Positions 1 to 12,729 of a stretch of DNA of 64,000 nucleotides are shown one piece after another (the stretch's first letter is position 1; each line of letters starts with the position of its first letter). The stretch covers positions 2,762,653 to 2,826,652 of the forward strand of contig OY987305.1 in the NCBI GenBank assembly GCA_963920635.1, read 5' to 3'. Both the position numbers and the translations under genes were made by a program. The DNA comes from Pseudeuparius sepicola. Taxonomy: Eukaryota > Arthropoda > Insecta > Coleoptera > Anthribidae. The notes beneath the pieces were generated by a model, which was not told the origin of the DNA, did not search any database, and saw nothing but the letters and a program-made list of their open reading frames with translations.

Positions 1-335
1 TTATGTTGTTTGTGATTTTTGAGATATGACAATATAAACTTGTGTTTTTTTAAATGTAAATCACAGTTGGCTGTGGCCTTATTAAATCGGCCATTTTTTG
101 AGCTTTCCAAAGATATAATACTCGGCATAGTTATTATAAAAATAAAAGAGCTATGGCTAATTTTCTGATTTTTTTAATTTTTCACATAGCCAGCCATGGA
201 ATATTTTCGTAATTACGTTCTATTTTATATTTGGACATGCTTCAAACTTTCTAATATTTTGTTTTTAGCTGGTAACAAAATGTAAATGCTAGTTTCCGAG
301 ATCCCCATAGTGGTCCTCGAAAAAAACTCACCCTG
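1..335. mobile_element. Family A long-inverted-repeat element (Tc1/mariner-like), right end
   Basis: The stretch ends in CTCACCCTG followed by TA. It is closely similar to the ends of the elements at 11384-12729 and 17614-20634. Those copies carry a Tc1/mariner-type transposase remnant, so this is the arm of a related non-autonomous copy whose other end lies outside the window. No coding sequence is present. Confidence 0.75.
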
Positions 336-3050
336 TATATGTTTTTCTATTCTAAACTACTTGACAGGGATATGATTCAATTCAATACAATACCGAAAAA
401 CAGAAAAAGCGCTTAAGGAAGTAGATAAATCAACCAAATAGACAAATTTCAACTCAAAATTTTTTAATCTTTCACACCTCTACATATTTCAGTTTATCTT
501 AGAACACACTGTAAATGTATATTTTTTAATCATGTATTTTAAATATACACATGAATTGTGTAAATTATAGTAGCCACATTTTAGTGCAAAAATGATTCAT
601 GGCTATATTATATCAGAGAGTATCCTGTTTAAAACAAATAATTTTAATTATTTTTTGCCCTTCAGCAACAAAATATTTTCTCTGCTGTTAAAATTCGACG
701 ACGCATGAACCCGACACGATATTTCAAATTATTTTTAATGAAAGGTTCGATTATGATTTTACGCGAAATAATTATATTATAAATAACAATGTGTTGGTTT
801 TAACTACTAAATCAGATAATAAGATTTAAATCATCCGTCAAAACCATGTTTTAAAGTTTTTTAGTTGAGAAAGTTTGGAATATCACGTAAAAAGAATAAA
901 GGGGATCAGTTTAAGCTCGTAGGAGAATGTATGAGTTCTAAAGTTTCTTAGACTAAGCCTACTATACAAATTGTCCTGACTGATTGGTAGCTAAAACCAG
1001 GAAGAAACTATTTTAAGAGATTTATTTGTGGAGCATAAAAAACGAGTATTTTTCCCGCGAATATCTCAACTGCCTCCGCCGTAATGAATTTTCAAATTTG
1101 CATTTTAATAACCAAGAAATTGGTCCAATATTTTAGGCAGCAATTAAAACCCTCATTAAGTTTTGGATGCATTATTGGTTAGACGCATCTGGTATTCAGA
1201 TTTTCCTATTTAAAAAAGCCCAGAATTACGTAAGCGTACGAAAAGTGGAATTATCGACAATTGGGGATTTTCCTAATAGTGAAATAACCTCTTCATTACT
1301 CGTGGTTGGAAAAGCGAGAAATACCGATTCGTTGTTCTGATGAAAAATCATAATTTTGGGTCTAAATTTTAGACGGAATTTTCACAACTGACATCAGAAA
1401 AACGTAGCAATAATCTACAGATGATGGTAGTCATTTATGTACGAGGCACTGAACTCCAACTTTTTATAAAGAATATGGCGTTTACTTGCCGAGGCCTGCA
1501 AGGCCGAGGCAAATAAACCGCTGCTCAAGCGTTATGTTTTCCCGCAAAGTCTGCTCAACAGGTGCGCCTATTCTAAAAATTAAATAAAACTATTACGGAG
1601 CCCGACTGCGAGTTTAAATTACACAGATAATGCTGCCTCTCACAGCCGCAATTTATAAATTGTCATACGGCTGAAATCTCGGATATTTCATATCTGGTCT
1701 TGAGAAATGGTGTTTTCATATGCTTTGTGAATAGGTATAGAGCTACGGAATTAGTGACCGAGATGTGCATTATGAACACTGAATGCACGGCTTTATGATG
1801 TTTCATAAGACAGAAAATTACCCCTGGATAAAATTATAACGCAGGCAAGTACAGGCATCCCAAATAACATTTTCAATTACCTTTAGTGCCCGTCAATTTT
1901 TTAACAGCTTTTTAACAGTAATAAAAGTGAATAAAGGTTTCTAAGGTTTTATAAGCGTCATATACAGTATCGCCATTAAAATTTGATGACGGGGACAGTT
2001 TTTGCTTCAAATTAGAGCCAAAATGACACGAACAGGTGTGGCCAAGCTATCGTTGTAAGCTGTCAAATTTGACATTTGCCGCGGAAAATGGCATTTCTAA
2101 ATCGAATTTGAAAAAAATTATTTGAAAAAGATGTTTCGTCTGCGTTTTTCTGTACGTGTGCAAACTTGTAATTCGTTTACCATGGCCAACTTACTGTTTT
2201 AACAATTTACTTAATTACAAGAAATTATGTTTTCAGAAAAGGTGCGAAAACTAACGTCGAATTAAACCAGTGCCTTCTTTTGGCAGTTTCCCTATAACTT
2301 ACATCTATTAAATACTTTTGTCTTTTCAAAAGAACGATACATTTATTGGAACTTTGCAACGCTCGTGTCAAAATTTTTAAGGTTGCAATTTTAGTTTTTA
2401 GAAATATGGAAAGTAAATAACATATTTATCATGGAACTATCATGCCACGGTAAGTATTACACAAATAAATCAAACTTTAACAGTTAAGTAAACTTTGGAT
2501 TTGTAAAAAATATTTTATTTGATAAAAATATCAAAACTACAACTTTATACTAGCCTTTTCTTGTCCCTTCTGCGAAATTAAGAAACTGATACCTACGAGT
2601 ATATAACTTTTAAGCCCTATAGTTCTATAATGGTCTTCTCCAAATAAATTAAAATACCCCTTTATGATACTGAAACAACTGATTTCGATCTGCGCATGTC
2701 CTATAATGTGGAGATAGGTTATGAATTTATTTTTTATTTAAAGCTACTGTAGTTATACAATATAAATTTCATGAATTTTTCTGTTGTCTCTTAATAAGAT
2801 CATAAAATAACAGAACTTCAAAAACGTATAGGTACAGTGAAACGAAATAACAAAAAGTACCCAAATAAAGCTGCTAAACACAAAGCAAGTGTTGAATAAT
2901 TGTTATTCATTTTATTTTCTGTCACTTATATCTTCTTCCCTATTTCGCCTTTATTACTGGTATCTTCGCCTGAATTTCCATTGCTTTCTGCATTTTGAAC
3001 AACTAACTACTAATAAACTAGAAAATTATCTTTGCTAGATCCATTGAATT
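336..3050. other. No gene recognised; AT-rich DNA
   Basis: I see no convincing coding frame. At about 1484-1525 there is a short stretch with GCCGAGGC and GCAAATAAACCG that recurs near 20655-20690 and belongs to a dispersed short repeat. At about 1985-2120 a segment containing the palindrome TGTCAAATTTGACA resembles the arms of mariner D, but it is too diverged to delimit. Confidence 0.4.
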
Positions 3051-3830
3051 TTAATTGGGTTTTTCGCCACCAAACTGGCTAAAAGCCAACTTGTTCAAGT
3101 TGCCTGGAAAATTAATAAATTCTTAACAGTAAATTAACTAAATTTTGAACTTGTAACTCAAAAAATATCCTCAACAAATTTGTTTCCTGAGCTTTCGGAG
3201 AATATATCTTCCTCCGTTCTCAAAGATCATGTCACGTCAAAGTGAAATGACAGATTAAGTTAAATGGTCAACAAGTCTCCCCTACATAGAACTTTCCACA
3301 TTCGCAAGAAATTTTATAAATGCATTTTTTTGAGCTTTGTACCTCATTAAATGGTTTCGTTTTAACTAGCATCGATCTTAATGTATTTTTGGTTTCAAAT
3401 ACTGTTCCGACATTAAAACGATTGCTTATGCGTTTTAGCTTATCTGATGGTCCAGGAATATAAGGAATAAATAAATTTACTGGTCGGTCCACCAGATTTA
3501 TTTCTCAAATTCTATTAGCATTGTTATTTTGTTGGCAATCCTGAAAAACTTGCTCAATAAATTCAGTAGGATAACTATTCTTCTCAAGAACATGTTTTAT
3601 ATGTTTAATTTCCTCCTAAAATGTTGTGTTGTTAGAACAAATCTTTTTAGCCCTGTCATACAAACTTTTAATTACTCCTTTTTTAATACTAATATGATGA
3701 TTGGAATTAAAATGGAGATATCTATTAGTATGTGTTGGTTTTCTATGGACACTAGTTTCTATACTATCTGCTCTTGCGAGTTTATACACTGGAATTAAGA
3801 ACTGTGTCCTCGATCCTTAGCATCGGAAGC
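3050..3830 (-). pseudogene. Penelope-like element fragment: RT C-terminus, start of GIY-YIG domain, 3' UTR
   Basis: Read on the minus strand, the frame from about 3830 down to 3268 gives PLE reverse-transcriptase C-terminal sequence (VHRKPTHTNRYLHF, then GVIKSLYDRA). A linker follows, then the GIY-YIG start (CIYKISCECGKFYVGETC). Stop codons lie after TTF and after NRI, and the GIY-YIG domain is cut after its first strands. From about 3240 to 3050 the sequence matches, on the opposite strand, the 3' UTR of the other PLE copy at 27125-27340. The central and C-terminal GIY-YIG coding part is therefore internally deleted. PLEs encode an RT fused to a GIY-YIG endonuclease and retrotranspose. This copy is 5'-truncated, broken and inactive. 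Confidence 0.88.
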
Positions 3831-4399
3831 TAATAGTGTAATATATTTTTATTAGGGAAGAAGCAATTTAGAAGTTCATTACGCGAGCAAGCAAAAGAGA
3901 CTCCCGTCCAAACGTTGGTGTTTACTTATTCGTCTGGTTTTTTCCTTGTAAAATCGAGTTTCGGGGCAATTTTAAATGTCGCGCCATTATTTTCGAGTGA
4001 CAACACCTGGAAACAGTGAAAACTTCGGACGAGGCAGTTAATGTTGTGCTGAGAAACAACTCAACTCAATTATACCGAAATTTCTAAACATAGCAGTCCT
4101 TAAGCGATTTTTAACTTATTTTAAATTGAGGTGCTCTCCCCCCTCGCAGGGTCCCCCGTCACTGCGTGGCTAAATAATTTCGAGACAATTCTATTTTAGG
4201 AGAAACTCCGTATTACCAGAGGATACATATTGGAATTTTTTGAAGGGGGAGGGATTCCAGCAAATTAACTTCCAAATTGAGGGTTCATCATCCCAGGCAA
4301 ATCACAAGCCCACTCTAAAATAATATGCGTTCTCTTATATCTCAAGCCTTATAACGCTCTTCTGGGGGCTGTAGTGTCGGTATTATTGTGAGGCTCTTA

Positions 4400-5590
4400 C
4401 CTTAGACCTCAAAGAAATAACCATGGATAGAGGGAGCAACAGCATCAAAATACACACGTTTGTAGTCAACCAACATGTTATGCAAATTTACCGAAGTAAA
4501 CAAACATTTGGCCCGTGTGTACAAAGTGTCCCATTTTGGGCGTTTTTGGGTGTTTTTCTCAAAAATCTCGGTTATTATTAAAGCTAGAGGGTTGCGGTTT
4601 TCACGTTACTGTACTACTTTTTTGAGAGGAATTTGGTGGACCAATCAGATTGTAGATTTCGATTTTTTGGAAACCTCTCTCCTGGCTACAACTTATATAT
4701 ATCGACAAATTTAATCAACTATTTTTATAGCCAAAGTTATATTTTTCTTTAAATGGAAACCATAGTTCATATCTCAAAAACTATTAACGCTACCAAAAAA
4801 CTAATTGTTCCATTCGATTCTACGCCAAAAAATCTATAAAAATAGTTGATTAAATTTGTTGATATATATAAGTTGTAGCCAGGAGAGAGGTTTCCAAAAA
4901 ATCGAAAATTTTAGGCCTGCGCCAATGCGCGGAAACTATAAAACTTATCTAAAATCTGATTGGTCCACCAAATTCCTCTCAAAAAAGTAGTACAGTGACG
5001 TGAAAACCGCATCCCTCTAGCTTTAATAATAACCGAGATTTTTGAGAAAAACATCCAAAAACACCCAAAATGGTACACCCTGTACAACGTTTACCTGAGA
5101 TAGGTTATATCCTGAGAAATATCAATTTGGCCACACAGCACACACTTTCTGCGTCCCATTGTATACAAAATCAGTCACTATATCCTAAATACTAATAAAT
5201 AGCCTATAAATTACCAAAAAAACAATTGAAAACACGAAAAATGCATACGTAAACAATCGGAAAACTTGACTTGCTGGGCGAACACAAAACAAATACCGCC
5301 GAGTAACGAACGAGGCGGCAATGGCGGCGTTGCCATGTTGGGCGGTTTGAGGCATCTGTTGACGATTTTATTAAAGTGATAATTAGCTACTATAATTACA
5401 GCGCAATTTAGTTTTAGTTTAAAATGGTTACATACCATAAACTAATAACTACATTTGTTAATTTATCGTTATGGGAGGTGTGCCTTCATTTAATCCCATT
5501 ATTAAACCCTTCTATTTTGAAATGAAACGCTGTAAACAGGAGTACGTGGCATCACTCTCACTCAAAAAGATGTGTTACAAATTTTTAATA
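4400..5590. mobile_element. MITE family B, copy 1 (split by MITE J)
   Basis: The left flank reads CTCAAAGAAATAACCATGG, then the family-typical TTTGTAGTCAACCAAC. The right part carries TCAGTCACTATA and CCCATTATTAAACCC. Related copies at 25951-26362, 33480-34975 and 63590-63800 share the same order. Copies end in an inverted repeat of the type CTCAGAGAAATAACCAAGG. No open frame is shared between copies, so this is a non-autonomous DNA element. MITE J is inserted at 4522-5082. Confidence 0.65.
4522..5082. mobile_element. MITE J, copy 1 (long inverted repeats, TA flanked)
   Basis: The left end is CAAAGTGTCCCATTTTGGG and the right end is CCCAAAATGGTACACCCTG, both flanked by TA. Inverted arms of roughly 200 bp (with CTAGAGGGTTGCGGTTTTC and GTGGACCAATCAGAT) fold on each other. 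TA flanks and the CAGGGTGTCCC-like terminus fit a Tc1/mariner-type MITE. A second, one-sided copy is at 28939-29320. It sits inside MITE B and is therefore younger than it. Confidence 0.75.
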
Positions 5591-6300
5591 TACTTCCGCG
5601 TCCGCACATATCGCAAATAATCTGTCTAAGACAGACAAATCGATGCAAAGATTAATGTAGCATCAACCGGCTTAATTGTGTTTATGCCCAGGTATACGCG
5701 GCGCCGCGCAGTTGCCACAATTCGTACTCAATCATAAGAGATAAATGACTCTTCCTGCTATTTTTTACCGGCGTCAAGCGACCCATATACGGTTACCGAC
5801 CTCGATATTTTCAGCTCGGCGACGTTACGAGTCGCGTTTTACGTGACTTTTTTTTATTTAGGTTAAGCGCAATAATTAAAAAACGTTTTACTTTGTTGGG
5901 AATCGAACCTGCGAGCTACCGTTTAGAAGGCGCGCGCGCTAGCTAGTGCTGCACCGGCGCACGCGAGATTTCTACAGAAAAAGTTGAAAAGCATTTCAAC
6001 GATAAGTTCAAACGAATAATAAACATAGATAATTCAATACAATACAGACCCTGGCATGATAAAAAAATGTTTAGTAACATTGTTTGCCTGAGTTAGTAAT
6101 AGAAATCTACAACAAAACGATGCAATGATTACCCCATTGCCAAACTTCATCCTAAATTTATCTTGTACTTACGAAATAAATGTATAACCAACGTTAAAAA
6201 ACATTAATTTGGAACAATTAGTTGATATCTACAATCTACATAATATAGTAAAAATTTGGACAGTTATCATTTAACAATTAATTTTACTGATTTGTGAATG
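5591..6300. other. No gene; possible degenerate tRNA-like relic at about 5897-5970
   Basis: On the minus strand, 5897-5970 contains a B-box-like GGTTCGATTCCC and, upstream of it, CTTCTAA, which resembles an Arg(TCT) anticodon loop. The anticodon and T stems do not pair properly and the D-arm region is an anomalous GCGCGCGCG run. This looks like a decayed tRNA-derived sequence rather than a tRNA gene. The rest shows nothing I can name. Confidence 0.3.
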
Positions 6301-6309
6301 TACTGATCC

Positions 6310-7745
6310 TACTTGGTCTTTGACAGCAAAATTATATAAAGAATGCTCTGATGAAGAACTAAGTAATGAAACAAATAACTGGAAAAAAGTTCAATAAAAA
6401 TTTATTTGATTTTCACATACCTTACAATTTACTACGATGGTTGATACCCAGGAAGTTTAAAAGAATTAAACAAAATTTGACAACCAGGAAGAAAACAAGT
6501 ATATACATATAAACAGTATCTCGTGGGGTAATAAGAGTTATTTCTACTAAGATGAACCAAAAAAATGTTAATTTAAATGGACATGGAAATACAATTTTTA
6601 AGAAATATAGTTCGACGAATTTCAAGATTGAAAAGGAAAAGCCGAAGAATTTTTCTCGTTACATGTAAAAACCTAGGATTAGTACCCAATTTCGTAAAAT
6701 TTAATTTTAAAAAAGGGACCAACTTAGCAACAATAACAAAAGTAAAAAGAAAGTTAACTCTTTATTTATACATTTCTATTTACAGCTAATACATTTTTGT
6801 ATTGGTGATACATATTCGAATATTGCTTCATTGAAAAATAAACTATTATTGTCTCAGATACCAAATTATCCACCAATATAATTTTGTAAATTATAATAAA
6901 CTTTTTAGTATACAGAAATTAAAATATGAAAAAAATAATAACCTACCCCTACACCTACAAAATTGAAAAATCAAAGCCATTAAGTATAAATTCATAATAA
7001 TTTAAATTAGTTAATTAATAAATGGTTTAAAAACAATTACATAGATTTACTCTATAAAAATAAATTAATATGCCATAATGGATTATCACCATATATTTAT
7101 GGTTTACCTAAATTACCCAAGGTTGGAATTCCCTTGAGACCGATTGTTTCTAATATTAATACACCCACATACAATCTATCAGCTAAATATTTTCCTAACA
7201 TCAGTTATAATTTAATTGGCAAAAATTATTTCTTCATCAAGGACTCTTGGCATTTCCACAGTTTTATAAAAAAAAACACACAAAAAAACACCAAACCGTA
7301 TTCTTGTCTCTTTTGATGTCAAGTCTCTTTTTACAAATATTCCAAGTGATCTTGCAACGATCTGTATAAAAAAACATTGGAATAATATCCAACCGTTCAC
7401 TTATTTACCTATTGAGTTATTAATTGAGGGTATATTATTTTGTTTAAATTAGAATTTTTTTAAATTTAAAGAAAAATTGTATTCACAATTTTTTGGTACA
7501 GCAATGGGCTCCCCAATTTCTTCCACTATTGCAAATTACATAAGGATAAAATAAATGAAACTATAAATTTATGCATTCAACAATTTTCATCCTGGTTTCC
7601 AATTTACTATAAAAAAGGAAAAAACAATTTTTTAAATTTTCTTGATTTAATGATAACACATAATTCAAACACACTTTTTCACATACCTTAAAATTTACTA
7701 CGATGGTTGATACCCAGGAAGTTTAAAAGAATTAAAAAAATATAA
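6310..7745 (+). pseudogene. Penelope-like element body, decayed reverse transcriptase
   Basis: In order along the plus strand: an N-terminal piece at 6577-6789 (with NLGLVPNFVKF); RT fingers at about 7074-7320 (GLPKLPKVGIPLRPIVSN, then TYNLSAKYF); a frame change in an A-run near 7270; catalytic motif A at 7300-7350 (SFDVKSLFTNIP, with its Asp); motif B at about 7495-7545 (GTAMGSPIS, then ANY); and a later segment (NFLDLMI). The YVDD catalytic motif expected between ANY and the next segment is missing, apparently deleted. There is an in-frame stop after FCLN. A segment of about 65 bp at 6413-6480 recurs at 7675-7745, giving direct repeats at both sides as PLE long-terminal-repeat-like structures would. 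The copy is inactive. Confidence 0.85.
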
Positions 7746-8810
7746 ATAATATCCTTAATAGATTGCTTATTCTGGCTAACGTGGCAACGTTGCACGATCT
7801 CTTTGTGATCGAAGCGCATTTGCCTTATTATGCACCAACAGCTGATCCAGAGTTCGTTGAGATTTCGCCGGTTTGTGTTGATGTGTTTGGAGTGCTTACT
7901 TTTGCGTTATTCTTGTTTTTTTTTTAGAGATTTTGAGGTTATTGGACAAAAGACACATAGTTAAGTTAGTAATTAGTGAATTAGTGTAGTTTTAAGAATG
8001 ATGGGAAGAGTAAAGTGTTGGATATGTGGCATAGGAAAGTGACCTCTGGTTATCATATGAGAGTTTGTCATTTTTTATGTTGGCTGATTACAATGCAGCC
8101 TCTAGGTTAGTCTACATTTATTATTTGTCTGAGGCGATAGTGTATAAATAAAAGAAATGTTTTATCCCTCAGGTAATTTAACGAAGTATGTTCGGTAGTA
8201 ACCGGTGCACATACGAGTTGCTCCATAAAATCTGTCCGAGTTTAATCTTTAAATAAATTATTAATACTATCGCGAGTTTTCAAGTTTGCTGGTCGAGAAA
8301 TATGTGAGGAATAATGTGGACAAACTTCACAAGAATATAATGTATGCCGCGACACAGTTTCGACCGAAAGTTCGGAAGGCAGGTTTTCGCGGATATATCA
8401 TAGTTGTCCACATATGCGCTAACTTCCTGGAAGCGCGCCAAAGATACTGACCGGCGACAGTCGATGAAAAAATATCGTATGTAGCGCGCGTTCATTTTTA
8501 GAATAATTTTTTATATTCGGGAAATGTGAGGACTAGGAAATCCGCGAGTGTATTCTGCGTTTTATGTGACCTGGTGGCTGAATCGAGAGTCTGCGGATCG
8601 TATTCGACAAATACGGGTGTATTTTCGCCCAGCTCGTGTCGCATAAGAAAAAGTGTTTCCCCACTAATTCGATTTTGCTTATGTATGTATTCAGTACGAC
8701 TTCCGAGATTGCATTCCGTGATTTGAATACTGTTCATTCTTTTCTTTTGTATTGTACGAGACGCAAGATTGAAACTACCGCAAGCGAGCTTTGCTATTTT
8801 ATTAATTACA
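7746..8810. other. No gene recognised
   Basis: Moderately AT-rich sequence. A minus-strand frame of about 108 codons at 8498-8824 overlaps a plus-strand frame and resembles no family I know, so I do not call it. Confidence 0.35.
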
Positions 8811-10858
8811 ATTGTGTGACCCACTTAAAACCGGAACACCCCATAAAAAATTTTTAGGGCATCAAAAACTGCACTATTGCACAACTTATTTCATAAACCA
8901 AGGCTTCTACGACATGTTTCTGAGAAAATTAGAGAAATTGTTAGCGATTTTTTATAAATATTCTGACTACGCCATTGGATTGGGCATCCTTTAAAACAGA
9001 TTTGTACAAAATTTCGTTAAAAAATAATATTGTAGACAAAATTAAGGGGAATTCGATGGTGTACTCGGATTTTGTATACGGGGGTCGGTAAAAAAGTTAT
9101 CGCGAAAAAACATTTTCTGCAATATAAAAAAAAATATTGTTTTACCTACACAACCATTAGAGAACCTTCAAGTAGTATTCCCCAAGATTTAGTTTTTTGA
9201 AATAATTTCTGGTTATAGAGGAAATGAAAGTGATATTCTCTATTTTACAACTTACACATTCCATTTAACCATTATGTATAGGATTCCTTTTTTAATTCTG
9301 ATTCCAACGATATATAATTTGACCTATTTATCTCCAACCGTTTCCGAGATATTTATCAGAGAAGCTCCATTAAACTAGATACATAGTCTCATGGTCAGTG
9401 TCTGATGTTCTATCCGAGTAGGCCAAACAATAAAACCAAATTTATGGCAATCAAGTCAGCCATGATAATAAAACTGACAATCAGGTAGGCTGTATAAGTT
9501 CAATGTTTCTATTTACCTGTCAGATTAGTCTTAAAATGTTCTTACTGAAGCTGTTACTACTTGAGTTTTAAAAAATGTTTTTGAAAGAAGAATGCTGAGA
9601 TATTTTAAAGGTCTCTATCAAAAATGATAAAAGACACGTAGAAATTTATTTTATTACAATAGTAATATCAACAGATATACCTAAACACAAAAACCCTAAA
9701 GTAAAAATTATGAAGTATGAAGAATTTATCTAAATAAATGGTAGATTAGTAGAAAAATTAAAATTTAGGTATAGTATTGCTAAAGTCACTTGAAATAGCA
9801 TAAAAAAACTCTAATTGGCATCACAAAAATGATATAGGACATAAGCTTCACGCAGTTTTCAAAAAATATACATATTCTACAAGCAACATACTATTTAACT
9901 TTTAGATTTTTTTAAGGTTGTCGTCAAACACAACGTAAAGGTTAATGCGCACCATATAATATTGTCAAAAGGTCTCTAAAAAGCTATATCGATTATAACT
10001 ATTTGCGCAAGTATATCCTAAGATCTGTGAAATTATGGCACGGCTATCCACCGTATTTCGCTGCACAAGTGGCCAGCTGTCAACCCATGCAGCTGTCAAC
10101 CCATGCAAGTATTGGTGACATTATATTAGGCGAGCATGCAGTCACTTGTTTTTACTACAACATCTATCTTCTCTGACTCCTTCATTTCTTTTTACTACTA
10201 ATACCAGGTTCGGTCTAATATGGTAAAAAAAGTGTTTTGTCTTGCCGAGGCGCCTGTTCTCGAGCTACCCTGATAAAATATAAATGAACTGACTTGGAAC
10301 ACAGTGATATACGGGGCGCGATCTATTTCATAGCATTCACCACGCTCTGCTACTGGTAAAAACACCAGACTTATCAGCAGAAATCACCCATATAAAATTC
10401 AAAGGTTTTTATGCGGTCGACGTCGACCTAGTCAAGGAGGCAGCCAATAAGAAAGCGAGCGTAGCGATTTGATTGGTCGGTGTTTCGGAGATCCACGGAG
10501 CAGGTGTCGACGTGGGCCAGTTAGGCCAGTATAACCAGTGCCGTGGACGGAGATAAGGATTGCGCTTTATTTTATGGATTTTGCTTTTGTGTATAGATTT
10601 TTGTGTGGTTTTGTTTTCTGTGAAACGAAATTATTGGTTTGCTTGGTTTGAGTTATTTCAAAGTTTATTTTATTATTTTTTAGAGCATTTAAATAAAATT
10701 AGTACCTCTTTTTATGCTGTTGTAGTCAGAATTTTTATAAAAAAAAATCGTTAATATAATTTCTATAATTTTGACGCCAAACATATGTCGTGTAGGTTTT
10801 TTTAAATAAATTTTACAAATTTTATGGGGGTGTTCCTACTTTAAGTGGATCACACTGC
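8811..10858. mobile_element. Long-inverted-repeat element, about 2 kb, degraded
   Basis: The left arm, from about 8812 (GTGTGACCCACTTAAA, then GGAACACCCC) to about 8970 (TTCTGACTACG), is mirrored on the right at about 10721-10857 (GGGGTGTTCC, then TTTAAGTGGATCACACTG). Both arms share CGACAT(A)TG, then AACGATTTTTT, then ATTCTGACTAC. Arm identity is clearly imperfect. The interior (9000-10700) has no recognisable transposase. Near 10430-10550 it holds a GC-richer stretch with opposed CCAAT boxes (CCAATAAGAAAGCG and GATTGGTCGG), which could be promoter-like cargo. The class is probably Tc1/mariner-like from the CACACTG-type terminus, but this is an inference. Confidence 0.5.
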
Positions 10859-11383
10859 GTATTATTTAATTTCTGTATTTGCAAAACATATTTTTTTTAT
10901 GAATTCAAATCCCGATTGGCTGAAAATACGGTTTGCCGAATTTTGGTGGGGCGGGCGCTGACAAAAAACTAATAAATCAGGAAGTTTTAAAAGCGCGTTA
11001 CGTACTGGTCACGCGTCGATATTTCGTTGCTTTTAATCAGTGAGAGTATAGGAATTAAATTAAGGTTCTCGCCTAACTTTGGCGAAAACATCGGGAACAA
11101 AGTACACGTAGGGGAGGGCTATGCATTAGTCTCTCTGGCTTTTTTATATTCAATAAATTTATTAGCGGAATGTTCGCCATATTTCGGTCTCGCAGGACCA
11201 TTTCAATCCTTTTGCGCATAGAATATGATCTACCAAATAAAGAATTTTTTTATTTTATAATTAGAGAACGAAGTAGTGTCTTGTCTCCCCAGCTAATCGG
11301 AAGAAGAAAACATGTACAGGGCGTCCCATGCCAATTATGGGCAAACGAATAGCGAAAAAGAATGTGCTTCCGTGGAGTTAATA

Positions 11384-12729
11384 AAAAAGTTCATGGCTCA
11401 CTAGATATTTTAAAAAGAGTGATTTTTGCTATCTCATCAGATCCCTGTAGCTCCGTTATTTCTGATTATACAGAAAAACTGTAGAGACAAAAATTGTAGA
11501 TAATTTTGGGCTTAATAAGATAATCTGATCCAATTTTTTATGTTGTTTGTGATTTTTGAGATATGACATAAATTTGTGATTTTTTAAATGTAAATCATAG
11601 TTGGCTGTGGCCTTATAAAATCGGCCATTTTTTGAGCTTTCCAAAGATATAATACTCGGCACGGTTATCATAAAAAATAAAAGAGCTATGGGTAATTTTC
11701 TGATTTTTTTTTAATTTTCAGAATATTTTCATAATTACGTTCTATTTTATAATAAGACATACTTCAAACTTTCAAATATTTTATTTTTAGCTGGTGACAA
11801 AATGTAACAAAATAAAACAAAAATTATCATGATGGAGCTCCACTACATAATTATTTCCCGTAAGAAATTACCTAGATCAGCTCTATCCAAATAGTTGGAT
11901 AGGGAGAAATATACCTATTTCCTGGCATCTATTTTGGATTTCTTTTTGTGGGGAACAGTAGAAAATAAAGTATGAGACAATTGTTGAATTAAGAGCAGCT
12001 GTTTTAGAAGCAATTGTCAGTATTGACAGGCGCTCTCTAAGAAAGGCGACAAATTCAGTTTTAAAAAGATGCAATATTTGCATAAATAATAATGGTGGAT
12101 TGTTTGAACACCTTTTTTATTTTAAAAGGTGGCCTTTTAAAATAATAATAATTTTAATTTGAGTTTTTATTGTTACATTTTGATACCAGCTAAAAACAAA
12201 ATATTAGAAAGTTTGAAGTATGTTTAATTATAAAATAGAACGTAATTATGAAAATATTCCATGGCTATGTGAAAATTAAAAAAAATCAGAAAATTAGCCA
12301 TAGCTCTTTTATTTTTTAATATAACTATGCCGAGTATTATCTTTGAAAAGCTCAAAAAATGACCGATTTTATAAGGCCACAGCCAACTATGATTTACATT
12401 TAAAAAAACACAAGTTTATGTCATATCTCAAAAATCACAAACAACATAAAAAATTGGATCAGATTATCTTATTAAGCCCAAAATTATCTACAATTTTTGT
12501 CTCTACAGTTTTTCTGTATAATCAGAAATAACGGAGCTACCAGGGATCTGATGCGATAGCAAAAAATCACTCTTTTCAAAATATCTAGTGAGCTATGAAC
12601 TTTTTTAAAAATCCAAAAGGGGCATTAGATTGAGCATTCAAAACTGCAATTCTTTCCCCATTTAACCTTTGTTCTAGATCTGCTAGTTTCCGAGATCCCC
12701 ATAGTGGGCATCGAAAAAAACTCACCCTG
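11384..12729 (+). mobile_element. Family A element, copy 2, with transposase remnant
   Basis: This element has long inverted arms (GTTCATGGCTCACTAGATAT on the left and its reverse complement near 12585) and ends in CTCACCCTG plus TA at 12729. The outermost left terminus is missing: the left side adjoins a different repeat beginning CAGGGCGTCCC at about 11314. The interior matches the transposase remnant annotated separately. It lacks the tRNA-like array present in copy 3 and so serves as its empty site (around 12120-12160). Confidence 0.8.
11883..12123 (+). pseudogene. Tc1/mariner-family transposase C-terminal remnant
   Basis: The plus-strand translation gives NSWIGRN, then ISW, then FWISFCGE, then ETIVELRAAVLEAI, SIDRRSLRKATNS, CNICINNNGGLFEH. 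This is the C-terminal pattern of insect Tc1/mariner transposases, in which a W-P-RSPDL block is followed by DFFLWG and then an ETI-EL helix. Here the block with the third catalytic Asp is deleted and a stop follows GEQ. A less damaged equivalent lies on the minus strand at 19790-20050. The fragment is non-functional. Confidence 0.75.

Noticed and set aside
5897..5970. Functional tRNA-Arg(TCT)
   Set aside because: The anticodon and T stems do not pair and the D region is abnormal.
6348..6378. CTGATGA followed by GAAAC as a hammerhead core
   Set aside because: The intervening bases form no proper stem II, and nothing pairs as stems I and III.
8498..8824. 108-codon minus-strand frame
   Set aside because: No recognisable motif; overlapping frames on the other strand are of similar length.
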